The notes: a model not told the origin generated them from the letters alone. Positions 9,644 through 17,434 are shown, numbered from the stretch's first letter. The stretch is 20,578 nucleotides of DNA from JBBIRT01 sp037441725 (GCA_037441725.1 JBBIRT010000054.1:1-20578); one strand, 5' to 3'. A program made the numbers and translations.

Positions 9644-11305
9644 TCACCTCTCCGAATGGATGGGTTGTTCTTCTAAAATAGGCTGAGTCCCTTGGTGAAT
9701 AGGGAGCTCAATCGTGAAGGTGGTCCCTTCGCCCACCTTGCTCTTCACGCTGATTTTTCCTCCATGGTCCTCAATAATTCCATAGGATGTGGCCAGGCCC
9801 AGGCCGGTTCCCTTTCCCACCTCTTTGGTCGTGAAGAAGGGGTCGAAGATCCGGGTGAGGTTTTCTTCAGGAATCCCCTCGCCTGTATCTGTAAATTCAA
9901 CAATGACCATCTTTCGTTCCGGGGCAGGAGAGGTCGTGATCGTTAATGTCCCGCTGCCATGCATGGCCTCTGCCGCATTCACGATGATGTTCATAAAGAC
10001 CTGCTTCAACTGGCCGGCATTCCCTTTGACCAAAGGAAGAGAAGGGTCAAGGTTCTTCACAATCTGGATATTATAGAAGAGGGCCTGATTCACCAAAAAG
10101 AAGAGACCATCATTTATGGCACGATTGATATCCGTAGGCTCCATCTTCGGTTCGGACTGCCGAGCAAATTCAAGAAGGCTCTTGACAATCGCCTTGCACC
10201 GACCGGCCTCTTGAACGATCCGATTCAAATCGGCTCGTCGGGGATCATCCTCGGATAGGTCCTCCATCAACAAACTGGAGTAAATCAAAATTCCGCCCAA
10301 TGGGTTGTTGATCTCATGGGCAATGCCAGCCGCCAATTTCCCCAGGGCAGCCATCTTCTCTGAACTGACCAGTTGGAGGTGAGTCTCTTGAAGCTTCTTC
10401 TCCATCTTCAGGCGAGGCCTCAGATCTGTGAAGATGCCCACACTGGCAATCTCCTTTCCCGACTCATCGTAGATTAGGGTCGCTGAGAGTTGAATAGGAA
10501 TTTCTTCTCCAGCTTTATTGAGAACGTTGAATTGAGTCGGGGTGAGTTTCCCTACCCCTCCGTACTCTGGGCTCCGGAGTTTCTTCATCACCTCTTTGGC
10601 AACCCCTTGAGGATAGATCTCTGTAATAGGGGCCTTCCCAATTACCTCTTCAGCTTTATATCCTGTCAGGGCCTCAGCCCCCTTGTTAAAGATAAAGATG
10701 TTGCCTTTCATGTCTGCGGCAATAATTCCATCCACAGAGCTTTCAATCAGATTCATGAAGAACTCGTTGGCCTCACGGAGTTCGTTTTCGATTCTTTTCC
10801 TTTCGGTAATATCCAAGTTGATCCCTTGATACCCAATGACCTCTCCCTTCTCATCCTTGATGGGATGGCCGGTTAATAGGACCGTAATCTTCTCGCCATT
10901 TTTCTTCCTAAACTCTACCTCCATGTCTTTGACATAACCATTTCGTTCCATCCGCTCCTGAAAAGTTTTTCGATCTTCTGGGTGGACATAGAGATCATGG
11001 GTGATATCCATATTAAGAAATTCTTCCTTCGAATCATATCCCAACATGTCGAGAAGGGCTTGGTTACAATCTAAGAATTTACCTTCCTTAGAGCTGATGA
11101 AGAGGCCATGTCTGACTCGTTCAAAGAGGTTTCGAAGTTTCTCCTCAGACTCTTTAAGTTCCCTTTCAAATTTCTTACGCTCTGTAATGTCTTGAATATA
11201 GGCATATCCTTTTTGCATTCCTGAAGGAGTTTTGGCTAAGGCAATACAGATTTCTGCCTCTTTGATTTCACCCTTAGAGGTAAGGAGATGTACACGTTTT
11301 TTCAC
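9644..11305 (-). CDS. PAS-domain sensor histidine kinase (downstream ORF of a frameshifted gene)
   Basis: 553 codons if started at GTG 11305. Residues 1-42 are the second half of a PAS domain, ending in the usual DITERK signature. Two complete PAS domains follow (about 52-170 and 180-295), then an HisKA dimerisation domain with phospho-acceptor H330 (AHEINNP), and an HATPase_c domain with N-box near N443, DTGEGIP at 473-479, FDPFFTTK at 487-494 and GKGTGLGL at 497-504. All kinase motifs are intact. There is no membrane segment, so it is a soluble cytoplasmic sensor, with redox or ligand sensing by PAS plausible. The first PAS is completed only by the ORF at 11274-11594 in another frame. No response regulator is adjacent. 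Its last bases overlap the hdrC start region, embedding it in the metabolic operon. Confidence 0.85.
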   Translation of the reverse strand: MKKRVHLLTSKGEIKEAEICIALAKTPSGMQKGYAYIQDITERKKFERELKESEEKLRNLFERVRHGLFISSKEGKFLDCNQALLDMLGYDSKEEFLNMDITHDLYVHPEDRKTFQERMERNGYVKDMEVEFRKKNGEKITVLLTGHPIKDEKGEVIGYQGINLDITERKRIENELREANEFFMNLIESSVDGIIAADMKGNIFIFNKGAEALTGYKAEEVIGKAPITEIYPQGVAKEVMKKLRSPEYGGVGKLTPTQFNVLNKAGEEIPIQLSATLIYDESGKEIASVGIFTDLRPRLKMEKKLQETHLQLVSSEKMAALGKLAAGIAHEINNPLGGILIYSSLLMEDLSEDDPRRADLNRIVQEAGRCKAIVKSLLEFARQSEPKMEPTDINRAINDGLFFLVNQALFYNIQIVKNLDPSLPLVKGNAGQLKQVFMNIIVNAAEAMHGSGTLTITTSPAPERKMVIVEFTDTGEGIPEENLTRIFDPFFTTKEVGKGTGLGLATSYGIIEDHGGKISVKSKVGEGTTFTIELPIHQGTQPILEEQPIHSER

Positions 11306-11594
11306 CGTAACGATCAGGATGGGTGAAGAAGTCCTTAATAAAGGAATGGTTGGGTTCCTCCAAGAGGGAGAGGATCGACATCCTCAATAATTCTTTATTC
11401 GAATAGCCAGTAATTTCAGAGGCCATCCGATTCGCATATTCGATTTGGTGATGCTCATTGAAGACCAGAATGCCATCATTTCCCAATTCAGCAATGGATT
11501 GAAATACCTCTGGCCCGATCCCTTTCTTCTTGATCAAGGTGAGGGAATGGGAGGTTTTTCTTTTGGTTGATGGAGTTGGTTTTTTGGAAGTCAT
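11274..11594 (-). pseudogene. N-terminal part of the PAS kinase, separated by a +1-base frameshift
   Basis: This frame encodes a short basic, Ser/Thr-rich leader and the first half of a PAS domain, with recognisable text around 'NDGILVFNEH' and 'ASEITGYSNKELL'. It leaves the PAS homology at the A6 run (minus strand, 11297-11302) and stops at 11274. The missing half of that PAS domain is in the other frame from 11305. Removing one A joins them smoothly as ...YGEKRVHLL.... I chose ATG 11594 because the leader there is short; AAGGAG is present but about 20 nt upstream, so the start is uncertain, and the frame itself stays open back to 11744 inside metF copy 2. The frameshift could be a real mutation, a phase-variable or slippage site, or a sequencing error. 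Confidence 0.72.
11297..11302 (-). other. A6 homopolymer at the kinase frameshift
   Basis: Six A on the minus strand (T6 on plus) sit exactly where PAS homology jumps between frames. Deleting one A restores a single kinase gene from 11594 to 9644. Confidence 0.65.
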
Positions 11595-11694
11595 ACCTTT
11601 TCCAAAGTACCATATCTCCTTAGAGTTGACAAGGAAACCAGGTTGTTTCATGACGTTCGGTCTTTCGTATATCCTTATTGAACATGGTCTAAGA

Positions 11695-12567
11695 TTAAAG
11701 TCCGATTTCATCCAAGAGAGCAGGGATCTGTCTCTCCCAGCCAATGGGGATGATCTGAACCCCTTGGCAGAGGGGCATCAAATCCTTGATCAGACGGCCT
11801 GCAATCTCAAGGCTAGCCCTTTGCTTGTCAGAGGCCTTCATCAGTTGATCGATCAAAGAATCAGGAATAAAGGCTCCTTCAACGTGTTTATTGATATATC
11901 GAGCCATCCCAACCGATTTAAGCAGGGTAATGCCTACAATGATTGGAACTTTGAAGTGAGCCACCCTTTTCATAAAGGTTTCAAAGGGAGCAACCTCATA
12001 GATCGAGTGGGTCAAAAAGAAGTCCACCCCCAATCTGATCTTTTTCTCCATGTCTATGATTTCCAAATCAAGGACATGACCCTTGGCCGTCGCATTGACC
12101 TGGGTGCCTACAAAGAATTGGGGTTTTCCCTGAAGGTCATTGCCCATGAGGTCGTAGCCCTCTTGGAGGCGTTTTGCCGCACCCAATAATCCCATCACAT
12201 CCAGGTCAAAGACGGCTTGGGCCTCAAAGTGGTCTCCGATCGAGGGATGATCCCCCTGAAGGAGCAAGACGTTTTTTAAACCGAGGGCTGAGGCATTTAG
12301 AAGTTCTGATTGAAGGGAGAGTCGGTTTCGATGACTACAGGAGAGATTGAAAATCACTTCCATCCCCTTTGCCTTCAGAAGGGTGCAAACAGAAAGGGAT
12401 CCGAGTCTCATGATGGCATTCTGAAGATCAGGGACATTGACTGCATCCACCCGCCCCTTCAGAAGTTCTGCATATCTATAAAGCTCAGAGAGATCGGTCC
12501 CCTTTGGGGGTTGGAGTTCAGCAACGACGACAAACTTTCCTGATTCCAACTGCTCCTTGAATGACAT
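11695..12567 (-). CDS. metF: MetF-like methylene-tetrahydrofolate reductase paralog (copy 2)
   Basis: 290 residues of a TIM-barrel methylenetetrahydrofolate reductase fold, with AELQPPKG (E17, the position of the catalytic Glu, E28 in E. coli) and ALGLKNVLLLQGDHP. At the place where the family has a conserved Asp (E. coli D120, important for folate binding and catalysis), this copy has His79 (CSHRNR), whereas copy 1 keeps Asp83 (TRDRNR). Several other folate-site neighbours also differ. It may therefore be a degenerate partner subunit, or act on another C1 carrier. It follows metF copy 1 by 57 bp, with GAGGAG before ATG 12567, and precedes the PAS kinase. The family is clear; its activity is doubtful. 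Confidence 0.88.
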   Translation of the reverse strand: MSFKEQLESGKFVVVAELQPPKGTDLSELYRYAELLKGRVDAVNVPDLQNAIMRLGSLSVCTLLKAKGMEVIFNLSCSHRNRLSLQSELLNASALGLKNVLLLQGDHPSIGDHFEAQAVFDLDVMGLLGAAKRLQEGYDLMGNDLQGKPQFFVGTQVNATAKGHVLDLEIIDMEKKIRLGVDFFLTHSIYEVAPFETFMKRVAHFKVPIIVGITLLKSVGMARYINKHVEGAFIPDSLIDQLMKASDKQRASLEIAGRLIKDLMPLCQGVQIIPIGWERQIPALLDEIGL

Positions 12568-12624
12568 AGATTTTCTCCTCTATGGATAGAAATCTTTTTA
12601 AGAGAGCGAAAAGGTTTTGCTCCA

Positions 12625-13551
12625 TCACTGATCGACCTTCGGGCGAGGTAATAATCCGGCCATCTCTGTAATCTTACTGGTCATCTGTTCCCATTCGATG
12701 GCCATAATATGAACCCCATGAACCCCTTCAATCTCTCTTAATTCTTGAATCTGTTCAACACAGATCTTTATTCCCTCCTCAGCCGGTTTTTTTGCTTTGA
12801 CGACCCGATCGATAATCTCCTCGGGGATGATGATCCCTGAAACATTTTTTGCCATATATCGAGCCATACCTCCAGATTTGAGAGGAGTCACTCCAGCCAG
12901 GATATGACACTTTTCATGAAGGCCTCGATCACGGACCATCTTCATCCATTCCTTAAACCTGTTCATATCATAGATGCACTGGGTCTGGATAAAGTTCACT
13001 CCTGCCGCCACCTTTTTCCCCAATCGGACGGCTCGATATTCGAATGGGTCAGCAAAAGGATTTTCTGCCGCTCCGATAAAGAGCCTGATCTCCCCCTCAA
13101 TCTTTTCTTCTCCACCGAGGAGGGTTCCCTGATCTCTCATGGTTCGGACACAATCGATGAGTTGGATGGAATCGAGGTCGTGAACGTTTTTGGCATCCAC
13201 CTGGTTTCCAAAGGTATGGTGATCTCCAGTTAAACACAAGATATTCTTAATGCCCAAGGCCGTTGCCCCAAAGATGTCGCTTTGGATGGCGATGCGATTT
13301 CGGTCCCGGGTGGTCATTTGCATCACAGGTTCCAATCCCATCTGGAGGAGGAGGCTTGACGTGGCGATGCTTGACATCCGCACAATAGCGGTCTGGTTAT
13401 CCGTAACATTGACTGCATCGACATATCCCTTCAAGAGTTCGGCCTTCCTTTTAACGACGCTCACATCATTTCCTTTTGGAGGACCTAATTCTCCTGTGAC
13501 CGCAAACCATCCCTTCTCTAAAATCTTTTCTAAGTTACTCCCTGCTTTCAT
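12625..13551 (-). CDS. metF: Methylene-tetrahydrofolate reductase, MetF (copy 1)
   Basis: 308 residues from ATG 13551. This is the flavin-dependent reductase converting methylene-THF to methyl-THF (or the reverse) in the methyl branch of the Wood-Ljungdahl pathway. The motifs GELGPPKG (E21) and TRDRNR (D83) keep both residues equivalent to E. coli E28 and D120, and ALGIKNILCLTGDHH forms the flavin/folate-site strand. The frame is open upstream to 13611, but ATG 13551 overlaps the metV stop as ATGA and has GGAGG 10 nt before it, so it is the likely start, with coupled translation. In acetogens such as Moorella, MetF works only in complex with MetV, and the same metV-metF order is seen here. 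Confidence 0.95.
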   Translation of the reverse strand: MKAGSNLEKILEKGWFAVTGELGPPKGNDVSVVKRKAELLKGYVDAVNVTDNQTAIVRMSSIATSSLLLQMGLEPVMQMTTRDRNRIAIQSDIFGATALGIKNILCLTGDHHTFGNQVDAKNVHDLDSIQLIDCVRTMRDQGTLLGGEEKIEGEIRLFIGAAENPFADPFEYRAVRLGKKVAAGVNFIQTQCIYDMNRFKEWMKMVRDRGLHEKCHILAGVTPLKSGGMARYMAKNVSGIIIPEEIIDRVVKAKKPAEEGIKICVEQIQELREIEGVHGVHIMAIEWEQMTSKITEMAGLLPRPKVDQ

Positions 13552-14219
13552 ATCTTCAGATCCTCCCTTATCATTCTTCTCAATCCACTGTCCCTCGACT
13601 CGACTCCCCACCGTTTGGCAGGAATGAATTCCTCCATTTTATAGAGTTGATTAAGACTCTTAAGCCGATCATAGATGAGCTGCCAGGCACAATCCGCTTC
13701 CTTTTTGATTTCACATTTTCCTTTAGAAGATCCTCCACAAGGCCCATTTAATAATTGCTTGGCACAACGTGAAATTGGGCAGATACCTCCTGTTTTTTCG
13801 AGGACACAGTTTCCACAGGCCTGGCATCGCTCTTCCCAAACCCCATGGGTGAGGGTCTCTCCCAAGAAGGTGGTATTGACCCCTGGGAAGATGGGAGTTT
13901 TGGGGAAGTGCCGGACCAAGGTTTGGACGCCCACGCCACAAGCGATGGAGAGAACCGCTTCAACCTTTTCGATCATTTCAGACAGTTCTATGGCAAACTC
14001 AGGTTCACATTGCCTGGCAGGAGTGGCCTCCAGAATCTCGATCCTCTTTCCCATTTTCTGCCTCGCCATCCTGAGCCCCGAGGCTAAGAGTTCTACTTCC
14101 TTCTCCCCTCCTGCGTGGCAGACCGTAACACAGGCCCCACATCCTGAGAGTAAAATTTTATTGTAGGGATTGAGATATCTCAAAATCTCATCCATGGGTT
14201 TCTGTTCAGCCTTGATCAT
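13548..14219 (-). CDS. metV: MetV, zinc/Fe-S partner subunit of methylene-THF reductase
   Basis: 223 residues, matching the MetV family (methylene-tetrahydrofolate reductase C-terminal domain). N-terminal part: SGCGACVTVCHAGGEKEVE, with C27, C30 and C34, plus C71 (ARQCEPE) and C94 (IACGVG). C-terminal Cys-rich part: C132, C135, C138, C147, C152, C161, C169, C177, likely holding Fe-S and/or zinc. MetV passes electrons to the MetF flavin and joins MetF to HdrABC-MvhD in the Moorella-type complex. AGGAGG lies 6 nt before ATG 14219, the strongest ribosome binding site in the operon. It overlaps metF copy 1 by 4 bp (ATGA) and starts 9 bp after mvhD copy 1. Confidence 0.95.
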   Translation of the reverse strand: MIKAEQKPMDEILRYLNPYNKILLSGCGACVTVCHAGGEKEVELLASGLRMARQKMGKRIEILEATPARQCEPEFAIELSEMIEKVEAVLSIACGVGVQTLVRHFPKTPIFPGVNTTFLGETLTHGVWEERCQACGNCVLEKTGGICPISRCAKQLLNGPCGGSSKGKCEIKKEADCAWQLIYDRLKSLNQLYKMEEFIPAKRWGVESRDSGLRRMIREDLKI

Positions 14220-14228
14220 TTGGTCCTC

Positions 14229-14645
14229 CTATTTCTTTTGTCTTACTGGATTGGGTCCCAGCTTCTTCAACTGTTCTACCTTCTGGTGGAGGATTTCCGC
14301 CAGCCTCACTCCTTGATTGGTGGCCAGGTGACAGATTTCTAACCTTTCCTTTTCAAGACCAACCCTCTCCATCATCCGATGGGCATAGGAGAGACGACCT
14401 TTAACACGAAGGTTACCCCTGAGAAACTGGCAGTTATCCTCATAGCAGGCAAAAATCAATACCCCATCTGCACCTCTTTCCAGAGCCTTTATGAGATAGA
14501 TCGTCTCAATCCTTCCTGCACAAGGGACGCGCACAATCTCAACTTCCTTGGGCAGTTTTCGCTTTAAGGCTCCAGCCATATCTGCTGCAGGATATCCTGA
14601 TTGATCACAACAGAAAGCCACAATCTTAGGATTGAACTCTGTCAT
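14229..14645 (-). CDS. mvhD: MvhD/FlpD-type electron-transfer subunit (copy 1, variant cysteines)
   Basis: 138 residues, the normal length for the family. It keeps the AAD(M/L)AG segment, PCAGRIE with C42, and cysteines C67 and C72 (ACYEDNC in place of the usual GCHPGDC). The first motif is FCCDQSGY where copy 2 has FLCNWCAY: C12 is kept and C13 is new, but the second Cys of CxxC is Gln. Cluster ligation may therefore use C12 or C13 differently, or the cluster may be altered. It lies between the split hdrA pair and metV, as MvhD does in MetFV-HdrABC-MvhD operons, so it probably links the split HdrA to MetV. GGAG precedes ATG 14645. Confidence 0.9.
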   Translation of the reverse strand: MTEFNPKIVAFCCDQSGYPAADMAGALKRKLPKEVEIVRVPCAGRIETIYLIKALERGADGVLIFACYEDNCQFLRGNLRVKGRLSYAHRMMERVGLEKERLEICHLATNQGVRLAEILHQKVEQLKKLGPNPVRQKK

Positions 14646-14700
14646 ATGAATTCTCCATGGGATAGCTGTGAAATCATCCTACCCCCATAATCCTGATCTA

Positions 14701-16386
14701 TTATTCTCCCAGATTCATCTGAGCATAGATCTGTTCGCTCGTCAAATGTTGAAGGGTGATCGCCTTGGCCGGACACTCTGCCACGCAGATCCCACATCCA
14801 TAGCAAGAGGCAGGATCAACCTTGGCTGCTCCCCACTTCATCTCTTTGTTCGTCATAGGAGTGGTGTAAACATTTCTATCCCCATATTTTTCGATCGTAA
14901 TGGCAGAATGGGGGCAGAGTCTTGGGCAGGTATAACAGAGTGCACATTTCTTAGGATCCACCTCTGCTACTGCAAGGTCATATGGATAGGTGCCTTTGGA
15001 GAGTAAGGTAATGATCTCCTGGGATACGGCTCGGGCTTCGATCAAGGCCTCTGAAGCTTCCTGGGGAAACCGACAGGCCCCGGCAATGAAAATCCCTTTT
15101 CGATTCGATCGAACACGGAGAAGCTGTGGATTGTCCTCCATAAAATAGCCTCTTGGGCCAAGATGGATTTTAAGAACCTTTGAGAGCTCTTCAGCTTCAG
15201 GAATAGGGCCAAAGGATTCACCGATCACCACAAGGTCAGAAAGGATGGAGACTGGCCATCGTTCCTTTTTTTGGATGGGGGAGGTGTCCTTCAGATCGAC
15301 CTCAATCTGGCCATCCACGATCGAAAGCCTTGGGGGATCATCATATTTGAAAAAGAGGACTCCCTTTTCCCGCGCCCTTCGATAGAGTCGCTCCATTCCA
15401 TTTGATGAGACCTTTATATCTTTACAGAGGACAGCCACCTGGCATCCCAGGAGGTCTTGAAGGATAAGAGACTGCCTGATGGCACTGATGGAATCGATCT
15501 TAATGTCCTCATTCACTTCATCCAGAAGGTAGGTCACCATTTCGATCTTTTTCCCCTCTTTAAGAAGGGAAGGGCCAGAGGCTTCAGCCATGATTTTCTC
15601 CATCTCTTCGATAGCCACCACCCGCTTGTGGGCATAAATCCCTTTTCTTTCGCGGTAGGACGCATATCCTGTAGATACGACCATGGCAGAAGCGGCGAGG
15701 GTAATTTCTTTTCGATCAGGGCATTCAATGGTAGCCTCAAATCGTCCAAGATGTCCAACCACACGTTTTAGTCTTGCCTGGGTAAGAACAGTAATCTTTG
15801 GATTCTTTTCCACTTCATCGATTTTTTCTTCTAACCATTTAAAAACTTTTTGGGCCTTTCCTCCTAAGCGATCTTCCTTCTCAATGATGAAAACCCGGAT
15901 GCCTGCATGAGCGAGGTCAAGGGCGATTGAGATCCCAATAAGGCCACCTCCGAGGATCAATACCTCAGGGTTCAATGTAAGGGATTGGGTGGGAATGGGT
16001 TTGGTTGAATTTACTGTATGAATTGCTTTTGAGATGATGATCTTAGCCCTTTCAAGAGCCATTTCCTCGTCGGATGAGATCCATAGGGCCTGCTCACGGA
16101 TGTTGGCTACTGAAAAGAGGTAGGGGTTGAGAGGGAGTGAGAGTTTAAGTTTTTGGAATGAGATCTCATAATCTTTTGGACTTCCACCAAGGATGACGAC
16201 CCTATCAAATCCTTCTGATTCAACATACCGGTTTATTCTGGATATGGCATCAGAGGAATTGAGGTCATCCTCCTTAAAGCAAACAATAACTTCTGGAAAC
16301 TCTTTGACATAGGCAGAGAGTTTTTCTTGAAAAGAGGCAGGGACCGATCCCTGTAAAGTGTCAATGAGAATTCCAATTCGAGGCAT
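14701..16386 (-). CDS. C-terminal half of a split HdrA, cysteine-poor, with terminal 2x[4Fe-4S] ferredoxin
   Basis: 561 residues aligning to the second half of the HdrA paralogs. The N-terminal ~120 residues follow the HdrA inter-domain region, but every cysteine there is replaced: PRIGILIDT where paralogs have PRIGVFVCHC, GGSPKDYE for CSPRTHEP, NIREQALW for NIRDQCSW. An FAD Rossmann motif GGGLIG is at 146-151. The paralogs' CX10CX3CC motif is absent at about 285-305. The closing FAD strand FIAGACRFP (433-441) is present. Two intact [4Fe-4S] motifs lie at C481/484/487/491 and C528/531/534/538. It probably binds FAD and relays electrons through the ferredoxin, but lost the Hdr-type cluster. 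Its ATG follows the TAA of the N-half with no gap and in the same frame, and GGGAGG lies just upstream, supporting separate translation. Confidence 0.9.
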   Translation of the reverse strand: MPRIGILIDTLQGSVPASFQEKLSAYVKEFPEVIVCFKEDDLNSSDAISRINRYVESEGFDRVVILGGSPKDYEISFQKLKLSLPLNPYLFSVANIREQALWISSDEEMALERAKIIISKAIHTVNSTKPIPTQSLTLNPEVLILGGGLIGISIALDLAHAGIRVFIIEKEDRLGGKAQKVFKWLEEKIDEVEKNPKITVLTQARLKRVVGHLGRFEATIECPDRKEITLAASAMVVSTGYASYRERKGIYAHKRVVAIEEMEKIMAEASGPSLLKEGKKIEMVTYLLDEVNEDIKIDSISAIRQSLILQDLLGCQVAVLCKDIKVSSNGMERLYRRAREKGVLFFKYDDPPRLSIVDGQIEVDLKDTSPIQKKERWPVSILSDLVVIGESFGPIPEAEELSKVLKIHLGPRGYFMEDNPQLLRVRSNRKGIFIAGACRFPQEASEALIEARAVSQEIITLLSKGTYPYDLAVAEVDPKKCALCYTCPRLCPHSAITIEKYGDRNVYTTPMTNKEMKWGAAKVDPASCYGCGICVAECPAKAITLQHLTSEQIYAQMNLGE

Positions 16387-17421
16387 TTAAGCCCTCCCTC
16401 TCAGAAATTGGTGGACGACAAAGGCAGTAGATTTGGAATGAAGGATGGAACGATCAATGTCCTTAGGGCCACTGCATGCCCCAGCAATAAATAATCCTTT
16501 ATGAGAAGACGGAGGGGCGATGAAACCATCCTCCGTTAGGGATAATCCAAAGGTCTCGGTAAGAGATTGGGTTCCCTTACTCAATACCATCCCAACCGAG
16601 AGAACGATCAGGTCAAAAGAAGCCTCGACGACCTCCTCCTTCTCAGGATCGATGAATCTCACTCTCAATTTATCAGAAAGAGGGGAATGATAAACCTTTG
16701 AAGGGAGACTTCTGATGAGATGAATTTTCTTATCCTCCCGGCAAGAAGAAAGGAATTCCTGAAAAGAGGTTCCAGCCGGTTGGATATCCATATAAAGAAA
16801 GGTTGCCTCCACCTCTGGATACTGGTGTCGGATTGTTTTGATCAGACGGAGGGCATAGGCACAGCAGACCTGTGAACAGTAAAGATTTCCGATAGATTCA
16901 TCCCGGCTTCCTACGCATTGGAAAAAGGCGATGGTTTTAGGAGGCCTTCCGTCGGATGGCCGTGAAAGAAGGCCTTTGAAACGAAGCATCTCATCGAGCT
17001 CTTTTGCCGTGATGACATTTTTATAACGACCATAACCATATTCTACCTTTTGAGAGGCATTAAAAGGATCAATCCCTGTGGCAATCACAATGGCAGAGGC
17101 CCTTAGATCAAACCTCTCCTTTCTCTTCTTCAAAGTAACCGAATACCTTCCATCCTCTCCCTTCACTCCAATGACTTCTGTTTGGGTGAGTACCGAAATC
17201 TCGGGGTAGCGCGAGAGTTCTGAAATTCTTTTATCGACCACGCAGGCAAAACATTTATTGCATGATTCTGAAGCCTTGCAACAGAAAGAGGCAGAAAGGC
17301 CTCCTAATGAAGTTTCTTTTTCAACAATAGCAGAGTGGATTCCCAATTGGGCCAACTCCATGGCTACAGTTATTCCTGAAATGCCTCCACCAATGATCAG
17401 GACATCTTTTGTTAGGGTCAA
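16387..17421 (-). CDS. hdrA: N-terminal half of a split HdrA
   Basis: 344 residues. FAD Rossmann motif GGGISG at 11-16, Cys-rich segment C47, C48, C54, C57, C60 (C57/C60 align with the CSMC of other HdrA), then FQCVGSRD and the HdrA cluster motif C169-X12-C182-X3-C186-C187, closing with FIAGACSGPKD near 311-321. The ferredoxin-like insert with two [4Fe-4S] motifs found in the other HdrA copies is absent, so this is a compact HdrA core. The start is TTG 17421: AAGGAG lies 7 nt upstream, and the nearby upstream ATG opens only a six-codon reading frame. It is the first gene of the operon. It ends in TAA directly followed by the ATG of the C-half in the same frame. Confidence 0.9.
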   Translation of the reverse strand: MTLTKDVLIIGGGISGITVAMELAQLGIHSAIVEKETSLGGLSASFCCKASESCNKCFACVVDKRISELSRYPEISVLTQTEVIGVKGEDGRYSVTLKKRKERFDLRASAIVIATGIDPFNASQKVEYGYGRYKNVITAKELDEMLRFKGLLSRPSDGRPPKTIAFFQCVGSRDESIGNLYCSQVCCAYALRLIKTIRHQYPEVEATFLYMDIQPAGTSFQEFLSSCREDKKIHLIRSLPSKVYHSPLSDKLRVRFIDPEKEEVVEASFDLIVLSVGMVLSKGTQSLTETFGLSLTEDGFIAPPSSHKGLFIAGACSGPKDIDRSILHSKSTAFVVHQFLRGRA

Positions 17422-17428
17422 ATTATTG

Positions 17429-17434
17429 CTCCTT
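17429..17434 (-). promoter_or_regulatory. Ribosome binding site fixing a TTG start
   Basis: AAGGAG on the minus strand, 7 nt before TTG 17421. It supports the non-ATG start of the leading hdrA half. Confidence 0.7.

Noticed and set aside
10490..10876. Plus-strand open frame of 128 codons
   Set aside because: It is antisense to the PAS domains of the kinase, without independent coding evidence.
11530..12189. Plus-strand open frame of 219 codons
   Set aside because: It lies antisense to metF copy 2 and the kinase leader, which have clear protein homology; no family motif or good ribosome binding site.
13675..14166. Plus-strand open frame of 163 codons
   Set aside because: It is antisense to metV, and its Pro/Ser-rich text reflects reverse reading of a Cys/Gly-rich gene.
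16387..16389. Recoded stop as selenocysteine or pyrrolysine
   Set aside because: The stop is TAA, which does not fit UGA (Sec) or UAG (Pyl), and no SECIS-like hairpin was apparent.
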